NCBI GenBank assembly: GCA_003510215.1
Contig: DOKQ01000093.1
Coordinates: 1 to 8,732 of the forward strand
From: Erysipelotrichaceae bacterium
Lineage (GTDB): Bacteria > Bacillota_I > Bacilli_A > Erysipelotrichales > Erysipelotrichaceae
Direction: 5' to 3'
DNA length: 8,732 bases
The notes under the pieces were generated by a model, which saw only the letters and a list, made by a program, of their open reading frames with translations, was not told the origin of the DNA and did no database searches. This document shows positions 1 through 6,104 of the stretch, one piece after another (within the stretch, counting starts at the first letter, position 1; the number at the start of each line of letters is the position of its first letter). Both the position numbers and the translations under genes were made by a program.

Positions 1-21
1 TTAGTTTACTTGACGCTTACT
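1..21. other. unassigned stub at the window edge
   Basis: Only 21 bases lie beyond the stop codon of the leftward phosphate transporter. They are too short to assign. I see no GC-rich hairpin with a T-run here, so a terminator for the transporter, if there is one, lies outside the window. Confidence 0.3.
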
Positions 22-1710
22 TTATAAATTGGATGGTGATTGCTTGATATCATGAGTAACGTGAATGTTTACAGCGTTTTTAGAGATGTTACAGGCGTGG
101 TCACCAATACGTTCAATGGTACCAAGAATGTCCACAAATACACTGCCACCCACGTTGGCGACACACTCTTCACGTGTCATACGATCGAAGTGCTTCTGAC
201 GGGCTTTATACTCAAGCAAGTCAAGATAGTTCTCATCTTCCAAGACAGAGTTGTGTAAGTTGAAATCTTTATGCTCATAAATTCTCATCGCTCTTGAAAG
301 CATGTGAATCACTAAATCATACATCGCTGTTATATCTTCAAGAGCCGCATCGGATAGCTTCTCACGATTATCGAAAATCAGTTCGTAGAACTCAGTCAGA
401 TTAACAGCCAAATCACTAATCCGTTCGAGGTTCTTAATCACCTGAAGGTTGGTCGTATATTCTTCTAAATCGTTTTCACTCAGGTTTTCCTTTGCCACAA
501 GCAGTAGATACTCAGTGATTTTCGAATCCAACGAGTTGACAATCGTTTCAAGCTGTAACACAGCTTCCCGGTCATTTCCATTGCCATTCAAAAGATATTT
601 ACGTGTATCCTCGAGTCCTTCAATCGCAATTTCACCCATTTTGAGTGTGACATCCTTAGCGAGTGCCAAGGCACCGGAAGGTAAAGATTTGATAATTTCG
701 GTATCCAGATTCGTATCCACTTCACGACGGTCAGGCTCATCCCCAGGAAGTACCTTACGGATTAATTTAACCATTGCACTAATAAATGGATAGAATAGGG
801 CTGTGGCAACGACATTAAAGATAATGTGTGCAATAGCAATCTGCATCGGAGCAGACACTCGAAAATACTGACTGATCAAAATATCGATTTGAATAAACTG
901 ACGCAAGAACAGCATGGCCACAAAGGTACCTAGAACATTAAACAGGGTATGAATGCCAGCTGCCCGACGTGATGCCAGTGAACCACCAAGAGCCGCTAAA
1001 ATGGCTGTGATGGTTGTTCCAATGTTGGAACCGAAAACAAAAGGCAGGGCTGCATCCAGTGACATTCCACCAGACTCATAGATTTTCTGTACAATACCGA
1101 TCATGCCTGAAGAAGACTGAATGATGGCGGTCATAATAACACCGCTGATCATAGCCAAAAGAGGGTAATCGGACATTTGTTTCGTTAAATCTGTAAAAAT
1201 TTCAATATCTTTTAAAAGTTTCAGCTCATCACCCATGGTTTTAAGACCGAAGAACATGATACCAAAACCAAGGATCGTCGTTCCCATGTAAATGTGTTTT
1301 TTGCGTTTACCAAACAGGACAATCATAGCTCCAACAAACACAACATAAAGTGCAAAGTTTTCAATCTTTAAACCAATCAAGAAAGAAGTAATCGTTGTAC
1401 CAATGTTAGCGCCCATAATCACACCAACAGCTTGTTCAAGTCGCATAAGACCTGCACGGATGAATCCAATCGTAATGGCGGTTGTGGCCGAACTGGATTG
1501 AATAATTAAGGTCATTGCCGCACCTACAATAATTCCCATCCAGGCCTTCGAAGTATATTTATCAATATAATCCCGAAGCTTATCACCAGCAGTATTTTTG
1601 AGTCCATCACCCATAAATTTAATTCCAAATAAAAATAAACCAAAGCCTCCAAGTACAAAATCCCACCGTATAGCAACCGCACTTGTGGCCTGTGTGGCCA
1701 AGATAAACAT
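22..1710 (-). CDS. Na+/phosphate symporter with C-terminal PhoU-like domain (NptA/PNaS family)
   Basis: This is probably a membrane protein that couples inward phosphate transport to sodium. The N-terminal ~320 residues are hydrophobic and hold the family's internal duplication: QSSS at about residues 71-74 and again at 198-201, each followed by an N-I-G-T-T motif (GANIGTT near 100, GSNIGTT near 227). The last ~220 residues are soluble, helical and PhoU-like, with the paired signatures ERISDLAVN (about 429) and ERIGDHACN (about 533). At 562 residues it fits the bacterial transporter-PhoU fusion class. I chose the ATG at 1708-1710 because a GGAGGAG site lies five bases upstream. The in-frame ATG 15 bases earlier (1723-1725) abuts that site and has no SD of its own. 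The gene is divergent from the ybeY cluster. The family call is firm; phosphate as the actual substrate is inferred. Confidence 0.93.
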   Translation of the reverse strand: MFILATQATSAVAIRWDFVLGGFGLFLFGIKFMGDGLKNTAGDKLRDYIDKYTSKAWMGIIVGAAMTLIIQSSSATTAITIGFIRAGLMRLEQAVGVIMGANIGTTITSFLIGLKIENFALYVVFVGAMIVLFGKRKKHIYMGTTILGFGIMFFGLKTMGDELKLLKDIEIFTDLTKQMSDYPLLAMISGVIMTAIIQSSSGMIGIVQKIYESGGMSLDAALPFVFGSNIGTTITAILAALGGSLASRRAAGIHTLFNVLGTFVAMLFLRQFIQIDILISQYFRVSAPMQIAIAHIIFNVVATALFYPFISAMVKLIRKVLPGDEPDRREVDTNLDTEIIKSLPSGALALAKDVTLKMGEIAIEGLEDTRKYLLNGNGNDREAVLQLETIVNSLDSKITEYLLLVAKENLSENDLEEYTTNLQVIKNLERISDLAVNLTEFYELIFDNREKLSDAALEDITAMYDLVIHMLSRAMRIYEHKDFNLHNSVLEDENYLDLLEYKARQKHFDRMTREECVANVGGSVFVDILGTIERIGDHACNISKNAVNIHVTHDIKQSPSNL

Positions 1711-1715
1711 AATAA

Positions 1716-1722
1716 CTCCTCC
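1716..1722 (-). promoter_or_regulatory. ribosome binding site of the phosphate transporter
   Basis: Read on the minus strand this is GGAGGAG, with a five-base TTATT spacer to the ATG at 1710. It decides the start: the longer reading would begin at an ATG immediately next to this SD sequence and would translate it. Confidence 0.85.
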
Positions 1723-1732
1723 CATCGCTATT

Positions 1733-1763
1733 ATTTTAACAGATTTTTATAAAAACACATCAA
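1733..1763 (-). promoter_or_regulatory. candidate promoter of the phosphate transporter
   Basis: On the minus strand there is TTGATG (1758-1763) as a possible -35 and TAAAAT (1733-1738) as a possible -10. The spacer is 19 bases, longer than the usual 17. Transcription would start near 1726 and give a leader of about 16 bases holding little more than the SD. I see no PHO-box-like direct repeat that I could defend. Confidence 0.35.
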
Positions 1764-1803
1764 TTTTTTGGATGTTTATCTCACTTTATACCATGGAGTG
1801 ACT

Positions 1804-1832
1804 CTACTTAACGACATACAGTATGATATAAT
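1804..1832 (+). promoter_or_regulatory. candidate extended -10 promoter of the ybeY-rpoD cluster
   Basis: A perfect TATAAT at 1827-1832 is preceded by TG one base upstream (TGATATAAT), an extended -10 element. The hexamer 17 bases upstream (1804-1809, CTACTT) is a poor -35, which extended -10 promoters tolerate. The predicted start near 1839 leaves a leader of only about 13 bases, with the SD almost at the 5' end. The short leader has no room for a riboswitch or T-box. Confidence 0.5.
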
Positions 1833-1839
1833 AAGTCAT

Positions 1840-1846
1840 GGAGGAG
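1840..1846 (+). promoter_or_regulatory. ribosome binding site of ybeY, fixes a GTG start
   Basis: GGAGGAG followed by a five-base spacer leads to GTG at 1852-1854. It selects this GTG over an in-frame ATG at 1768, which lies upstream of the likely promoter and would add 28 residues unlike any YbeY. Confidence 0.85.
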
Positions 1847-1851
1847 ATTTT

Positions 1852-2322
1852 GTGAAAATCAATGTCATCAATCAAACGAAGAAGCGTCAATGGAATTATT
1901 TTCGACGCTATCTAAAACCGGTTCTTACAAGAACGCAGGAAGTATTGGATTTACCCATGGATATTGAGTGTTCTGTGATCTTAATGGATGATGTGGGTAT
2001 TCAAGAATTGAATCGAGATTATCGCTCGAAGGATTCGGTGACAGATGTCATCTCTTTTGCAGCGAATGAAGGAGAAATTCTTGAAACCACCAACCTGAGT
2101 GAACTTGGGGACATTTTTATTAACATGGAAGCGATGATGCGCCAGGCAGAGGAATATCAGCACTCACTTAAACGGGAGTTCTGCTTCTTGTTTGCTCATG
2201 GTCTGCTTCACTGCTTAGGATTTGATCATCAGGATAAGAGTTCTGAAGATGTGATGCTACAAACACAAAAGGAGATTTTGGATGGGGTTGCGCAACGACG
2301 TAAAACAACGCTTAAAAAATAA
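1852..2322 (+). CDS. ybeY: endoribonuclease / rRNA maturation factor YbeY
   Basis: YbeY is a zinc-dependent endoribonuclease needed for 16S rRNA 3'-end maturation and 70S quality control. The zinc signature HGLLHCLGFDH is visible with histidines at residues 116, 120 and 126. Upstream is the family's conserved stretch RDYRSKDSVTDVISFA (about 55-70) and LGDIFIN (about 85-91). Counted from the GTG at 1852 the protein has 156 residues, normal for the family. It is the first gene of the rightward cluster. Its last 41 bases overlap the start of dgkA, and its C-terminal tail is basic (QRRKTTLKK), partly because the overlap constrains it. The dgkA ribosome binding site (AAAAGGAG, about 2267-2274) lies inside this gene. 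In many Firmicutes phoH precedes ybeY; here it is absent and a transporter faces away instead. Confidence 0.96.
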   Translation: MKINVINQTKKRQWNYFRRYLKPVLTRTQEVLDLPMDIECSVILMDDVGIQELNRDYRSKDSVTDVISFAANEGEILETTNLSELGDIFINMEAMMRQAEEYQHSLKREFCFLFAHGLLHCLGFDHQDKSSEDVMLQTQKEILDGVAQRRKTTLKK

Positions 2323-2647
2323 GTTTTCAGCGGCTTTTGTTGGGATATGGGTAGGAATAACTACCGATCGTAGCATCAAGTTTCAATGGATCATTGGTCT
2401 TCTTGTGACAGGTGTTTTTGCGTATCTGCGGATATCCATCAGTGACTGGCTCTGGGTTGTTGCCTGTATCACCAGTGTGATAACGCTGGAACATCTCAAC
2501 AGTGCGATTGAGGAGTTGGCCGATTTTGTCTGGATGGATACACATATCCACATCAAGCGTATCAAGGATTTTGCGGCTGCCGGAGTATTTATTGCTTCCA
2601 TTGGTAGTGCCATCATTGGTCTGCTTATATTTATAAAATACATTTAG
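2282..2647 (+). CDS. dgkA: diacylglycerol/undecaprenol kinase, DgkA family
   Basis: This small integral-membrane kinase phosphorylates a lipid alcohol using ATP. In Gram-positives the main substrate is undecaprenol, feeding the carrier lipid for the cell wall. Its 121 residues form an amphipathic N-terminus and three membrane helices (about 35-53, 55-72, 98-120). The family core LEHLNSAIEELAD gives E70, N73, E77 and D81, and RIKDFAAAGVF supplies K95-D96; these correspond to E. coli E69, N72, E76, D80, K94 and D95. One oddity: the N-terminal metal-site glutamate (E28 in E. coli, in the E-E-R-N-M-K-K-H-like stretch of Gram-positive enzymes) appears here as D29 in TDRSIKFQ, with the neighbouring N and H also changed. 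The ATG at 2282 follows AAAAGGAG with a seven-base spacer and lies inside ybeY, suggesting coupled translation. The stop is TAG. Confidence 0.93.
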   Translation: MGLRNDVKQRLKNKFSAAFVGIWVGITTDRSIKFQWIIGLLVTGVFAYLRISISDWLWVVACITSVITLEHLNSAIEELADFVWMDTHIHIKRIKDFAAAGVFIASIGSAIIGLLIFIKYI

Positions 2648-2650
2648 AAC

Positions 2651-2655
2651 AGGAG
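2651..2655 (+). promoter_or_regulatory. ribosome binding site of cdd, chooses the second ATG
   Basis: AGGAG lies seven bases before the ATG at 2663 but only one base before an in-frame ATG at 2657. The normal spacing favours 2663. Confidence 0.75.
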
Positions 2656-2662
2656 AATGAAT

Positions 2663-3061
2663 ATGAAATATCAATTTCTAGTTGACGAAGCATTTAAAGC
2701 GATGGAAAATGCCTATGCACCTTACTCAAATTACCATGTTGGGGCATGTGTCCTTACAAAGGATGGAACCAAATTCATCGGAGCAAATATTGAGAACGCA
2801 TCCTTTGGTGCGACCAACTGTGGGGAACGAAGTGCCATTTTTGCGGCATACTCCCATGGATATCGCCAAGGGGATATCGAAGCGATTGCGATTGTCACCG
2901 ATGGTAAGATTCTTGCCGGACCATGCGGTATTTGCCGTCAGGTACTGTCGGAACTTCTGAATGATGAAACCCGGATATTACTTTCGAATGGGCAGGAGTT
3001 TGCGGATAAGACAATCGATGATTTATTACCCATGAGATTTACCAAAGAGGACGTTCTATGA
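2663..3061 (+). CDS. cdd: cytidine deaminase
   Basis: Cdd hydrolyses cytidine and deoxycytidine to uridine and deoxyuridine plus ammonia in pyrimidine salvage. From the ATG at 2663 it is 132 residues, the size of the short tetrameric class. The first zinc motif is NCGERSA, with C53 as ligand and E55 as the catalytic proton shuttle. The second is PCGICRQV, with C88 and C91. This three-cysteine set is typical of the tetrameric enzymes. YAPYSNYHVGA (about 18-28) and ANIENASFG (about 41-49) are the usual substrate-binding segments. The residue after C53 is glycine where Bacillus has alanine, a mild variant. Its TGA overlaps the era start (ATGA at 3058-3061), a four-base overlap typical of coupled genes. 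Confidence 0.96.
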   Translation: MKYQFLVDEAFKAMENAYAPYSNYHVGACVLTKDGTKFIGANIENASFGATNCGERSAIFAAYSHGYRQGDIEAIAIVTDGKILAGPCGICRQVLSELLNDETRILLSNGQEFADKTIDDLLPMRFTKEDVL

Positions 3062-3948
3062 GTATCAAGTCAGGTTTCGTAGCTCTTATTGGACGTCCAA
3101 ATGCCGGGAAGTCGACGTTACTCAATGCATTGCTCGATACCAAAGTCGCTATTGTTTCCAATAAGCCACAAACCACCCGCAATGTCATTCGGGGAATTTA
3201 CACGGATGATCAGGCACAGATTATCTTTCTTGATACCCCGGGGATTCATAAGCCCAAGCATCAGTTGGGTCGTTCCATGAACAAAGAATCCTTAACAAGT
3301 ATTACCGATGTCGACTTGGTCTATTATATCGTCGATGCTTCGGTATCCTTTGGTCCAGGAGAACAGTTTGTACTCGATCAAATCAAACGATCGAATATGC
3401 CTGCGTTTCTTTTGTTAAACAAAATTGATCAGTTGACCAAGGAAAAACTCATCGAAACCTTGCTTCAGTGGCAGCAACGCCATGAGTTCAAGGAGATTAT
3501 CCCAATTTCCGCTTATAAGAAAGATAATCTTGAAAAACTGATGGAAGTGACAAAATCTTATATGAAGGATACACTTCAATACTATCCGGCAGATCAGATA
3601 AGTGATTATCCTACGGAATTTCTTGTCAGTGAGATTATCCGTGAAAAAGTACTTCAGACAACGGAGCAGGAAATTCCTCACTCGGTCGCCGTGATGGTTG
3701 AGAAAATGGAACGGGATGCTTCGGGTCTATGGATTGATGCAGTGATTTTCGTTGAACGGGATTCTCAAAAGGGGATTGTGATTGGCAAGGGGGGGCTTTT
3801 GCTCAAAGAGGTGATTCAACGAGCCACCAAGGATCTAAAAGAGTTACTGGCTTCCAATGTGCATCTCGACATTTTTGTGCGTGTAGAGAAGGACTGGAGA
3901 AACAGAAAACGACAGCTCGTCTCATTGGGGTACGAGCACAAAGACTGA
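3058..3948 (+). CDS. era: ribosome-assembly GTPase Era
   Basis: Era binds the 3' end of 16S rRNA and couples GTP hydrolysis to 30S subunit maturation. The GTPase domain shows every box: G1 GRPNAGKS (12-19), G2 in KPQTTRN (36-42), G3 DTPG (59-62), G4 NKID (121-124) and G5 SAY (151-153). The C-terminal KH RNA-binding domain follows, with the GxxG loop at G243-G246 in VIGKGG and a basic end (DWRNRKRQLVSLGY). The length of 296 residues is standard. The ATG is preceded by AGAGG about seven bases upstream inside cdd. It ends in TGA one base before recO. Having ybeY, which works on the same rRNA end, in the same cluster is the usual Firmicute arrangement. Confidence 0.97.
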   Translation: MSIKSGFVALIGRPNAGKSTLLNALLDTKVAIVSNKPQTTRNVIRGIYTDDQAQIIFLDTPGIHKPKHQLGRSMNKESLTSITDVDLVYYIVDASVSFGPGEQFVLDQIKRSNMPAFLLLNKIDQLTKEKLIETLLQWQQRHEFKEIIPISAYKKDNLEKLMEVTKSYMKDTLQYYPADQISDYPTEFLVSEIIREKVLQTTEQEIPHSVAVMVEKMERDASGLWIDAVIFVERDSQKGIVIGKGGLLLKEVIQRATKDLKELLASNVHLDIFVRVEKDWRNRKRQLVSLGYEHKD

Positions 3949-3949
3949 T

Positions 3950-4681
3950 ATGCAATCAGAAACATTACAGCAGCAAGTACTCATTATTTCCAGTAAGGAC
4001 TATAAAGAGTATGATTCGCTGATTCGAGTGATTGATGATCGGGACATAACTTCAACTTTTGTGGCCAAAGGGGTGCTCAAACCCACAAGTAAAAATGCGT
4101 CCGCATTAACCGTCTGTACCTTAAGCAAGATAACCTATATGCAAAAAGGGTCGATGCCACTTATTTTAACTGCCAGTATCATTGATTATTATCGCTTGAT
4201 CAAGGAAGATTTGCATCGGATGGCTGTGGCAGCCTTATGCCTTGAAATCACCGATGCCATGCTTATGAACCAAACGAGAATTGACGGTATCTATAGTTGG
4301 ATTACCAGTGTACTGTCTTCACTGAAAACAGAAGATCCCATGCTTGTGGCTTGCTGGTATGTACTCAAGATGGCTGATGAGTTTGGGGTTGGTTTCTATG
4401 TGGATGGCTGCGTGGTTTGCTCAAATACATCCATTAGCTCTATCGGTATTTCTGAGGGAGGATTTATGTGTGCGGATTGTGCCACATCACATAAGAGTGA
4501 TGTGTTGGGAGTCGATGATTATCGCCTTATCCGCTGCCTTGTCAAAGCAGATGTCACTCAAATGAGTAAATGTTTAACTGTGAAAACACCAACGATGGAA
4601 CATTTGCGATTGATTATGGAGTTTTTTATGGAATTCACGTCAATTTATCCAAAAAGCTGGGTGTTTTTAAAGAATTTATAA
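3950..4681 (+). CDS. recO: DNA repair protein RecO
   Basis: RecO acts with RecR to load RecA onto SSB-coated single-stranded DNA in gap repair and also anneals strands. The N-terminal OB-fold segment (about 1-80) contains the family pattern SKDYKEYDSLIRVI. A central helical domain follows, then a zinc finger with cysteines at 154, 157, 174 and 177 (CVVC ... CADC). The length of 243 residues is normal. The ATG is separated from the era TGA by a single base (3949), and I see no good Shine-Dalgarno before it, so translation probably depends on ribosomes finishing era. A perfect 8-bp inverted repeat sits just after the zinc-finger codons (4483-4504). The TAA stop at 4679-4681 lies inside a doubled TATAAT that may serve glyS. 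RecO diverges quickly, so the call rests on motif, length and gene order together. Confidence 0.92.
   Translation: MQSETLQQQVLIISSKDYKEYDSLIRVIDDRDITSTFVAKGVLKPTSKNASALTVCTLSKITYMQKGSMPLILTASIIDYYRLIKEDLHRMAVAALCLEITDAMLMNQTRIDGIYSWITSVLSSLKTEDPMLVACWYVLKMADEFGVGFYVDGCVVCSNTSISSIGISEGGFMCADCATSHKSDVLGVDDYRLIRCLVKADVTQMSKCLTVKTPTMEHLRLIMEFFMEFTSIYPKSWVFLKNL
4483..4504 (+). repeat. perfect inverted repeat inside recO
   Basis: CACATCAC, a six-base ATAAGA loop, then GTGATGTG. The 8-bp stem is perfect and does not extend further (flanking C and T do not pair). There is no T-run, so it is not an intrinsic terminator. It may be chance or a minor mRNA hairpin. Confidence 0.4.
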
Positions 4682-4687
4682 TATAAT
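4677..4687 (+). promoter_or_regulatory. candidate internal promoter for glyS: two overlapping TATAAT boxes
   Basis: TATAAT occurs at 4677-4682 and again at 4682-4687, spanning the recO stop codon. Neither has a convincing -35 hexamer at 16-18 bases upstream. A start around 4690-4694 would give glyS a leader of about 22-26 bases. The region is AT-rich, so chance is a real alternative. Confidence 0.3.
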
Positions 4688-4715
4688 AGATAAGTTATAG
4701 AAAATGAGGTAAATT

Positions 4716-6092
4716 ATGTCAAAGCAAGAGTTTGAAAAAATTGTAACACATGTCAAAAGTTCTGGATTTGTTTTCCAAGGATCTGAAATCTATGGAGGAC
4801 TTGCAAACACTTGGGACTTTGGTCCTCTTGGCGTAGAACTTAAGGACAATATCAAAAAAGCCTGGTGGTTAAAATTCGTTCAGGCACATCCGAATAATGT
4901 CGGTATTCAATCGGCCATTTTAATGAACCCACAAGTCTGGCAGGCAAGTGGACACTTGGCAACCTTCTCCGATCCTTTGATGGATTGCAAACAGTGCAAA
5001 ACCCGTCATCGTGCGGACAAACTGATTGAAGAATTTTCCAATTATACTGTCAATGCTGCTACGATGAACAATGAAGCCATGAAAGAGTACATTGAGTCCA
5101 ATGGCGTTGGATGCCCAAACTGTGGTAGCCGTCAATTTACGGATATTCGCCAATTTAACCTAATGTTTAAAACGTTTCAGGGTGTTATTGAAGATGCAAC
5201 CAATGTGATTTATCTTCGTCCGGAAACGGCACAGGGGATGTTTGTCAACTTTAAGTCGGTCCAACGTTCAAGTCGTAAAAAAATTCCATTTGGTATCGGT
5301 CAAATCGGGAAGAGTTTCAGAAATGAAATTACACCGGGGAACTTTGTCTTTAGAACACGTGAGTTTGAACAGATGGAACTTGAGTTCTTCTGTAAACCAG
5401 GCGAAGATCTAGAATGGTACAGCTACTGGCAGAACTTCTGCATGGATTGGCTGGTTAAACTTGGTCTAAAACGAGAAAATCTTCGTTTACGTGAACATGA
5501 TCAGGAAGAGTTGTCACACTATTCAGTTGGAACGAGTGATATTGAATACAAGTATCCATGGGGATGGGATGAGCTGTGGGGGATTGCGGATCGAACCGAT
5601 TACGACCTTGCCCAGCATCAGCAACATTCTAAGCAAAGTATGGAATATTTTGATCCAACCACAAATGAGAAATATATTCCTTACTGTGTTGAACCAGCAG
5701 TTGGGGTTGAACGATTATTTTTAGCATTTATCTGTGATGGATATGAAGAAGAAAGCATCGGCGATACCGATTCACGTCTGGTCATAAAACTTCATCCGGC
5801 GTTAGCGCCGATCAAGGCAACGATTCTTCCTTTATCAAAGCAGTTAAAAGATAAAGCGTTGGAAGTCTATGGTTTATTAGCTGAAAGTTTTGCCTGTGAT
5901 TTTGATGAAGCAGGAAGTATTGGTAAACGTTATCGTCGTCAGGACGCCATCGGAACACCTTTCTGTATTACTGTAGATTTTGATACAGAGAGTGATCAAA
6001 GTGTTACCGTTCGTTTCCGTGATTCGATGGAGCAAAAGCGCATTAAGATTGATGAATTAGAGTCATTTATTTCTTCATATCTCAAATTTTAA
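4716..6092 (+). CDS. glyS: glycine--tRNA ligase, single-chain alpha2 (homodimeric) type
   Basis: This class II synthetase charges tRNA-Gly with glycine. It is the eukaryote/archaea-like homodimeric form, not the alpha2-beta2 GlyQ+GlyS of Bacillus. The N-terminus EIYGGLANTWDFGPLG (about 24-39) is diagnostic. Two CxxC pairs, C91/C94 and C133/C136, form the zinc site. Motif 2 begins FRNEITPGNFVFRTREFEQME (about 201-221), and motif 3 is EPAVGVERLFLAF (326-338) with the ATP-binding arginine at R333. The HGTP-type anticodon-binding domain occupies about 355-458. The length of 458 residues matches bacterial alpha2 enzymes. An SD-like TGAGGT lies five bases before the ATG. The gap from recO is only 34 bases, with no space for the glycine T-box that controls glyQS in Bacillus. 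dnaG follows after 12 bases. Confidence 0.97.
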   Translation: MSKQEFEKIVTHVKSSGFVFQGSEIYGGLANTWDFGPLGVELKDNIKKAWWLKFVQAHPNNVGIQSAILMNPQVWQASGHLATFSDPLMDCKQCKTRHRADKLIEEFSNYTVNAATMNNEAMKEYIESNGVGCPNCGSRQFTDIRQFNLMFKTFQGVIEDATNVIYLRPETAQGMFVNFKSVQRSSRKKIPFGIGQIGKSFRNEITPGNFVFRTREFEQMELEFFCKPGEDLEWYSYWQNFCMDWLVKLGLKRENLRLREHDQEELSHYSVGTSDIEYKYPWGWDELWGIADRTDYDLAQHQQHSKQSMEYFDPTTNEKYIPYCVEPAVGVERLFLAFICDGYEEESIGDTDSRLVIKLHPALAPIKATILPLSKQLKDKALEVYGLLAESFACDFDEAGSIGKRYRRQDAIGTPFCITVDFDTESDQSVTVRFRDSMEQKRIKIDELESFISSYLKF

Positions 6093-6104
6093 GAAGGTGG
6101 AAGT

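Noticed and set aside
40..793. Open frames on the plus strand (72 and 114 codons) opposite the phosphate transporter
   Set aside because: They lie wholly antisense to a gene with clear QSSS and PhoU motifs, have no family resemblance and no SD.
1711..1725. Five-codon extension of the phosphate transporter from the ATG at 1725
   Set aside because: The codons consist of the SD sequence that serves the ATG at 1710.
1768..1851. Upstream 28-codon extension of ybeY from an ATG at 1768
   Set aside because: No SD before the ATG, the stretch contains the likely promoter, and the GTG at 1852 has a strong SD and yields the normal YbeY length.
2327..2674. Minus-strand frames of 115 and 86 codons opposite dgkA
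   Set aside because: Shadows of a well-supported membrane kinase gene; no recognisable protein features and no promoter context.
3415..3681. Minus-strand 88-codon frame inside era
   Set aside because: Antisense to the Era region joining GTPase and KH domains; low-complexity hydrophobic translation typical of a shadow frame.
5793..5811. Short GC-rich dyad (CGGCG TTAG CGCCG) in glyS as a terminator
   Set aside because: Stem of only five pairs, no T-run, and it lies in the middle of an intact coding region.
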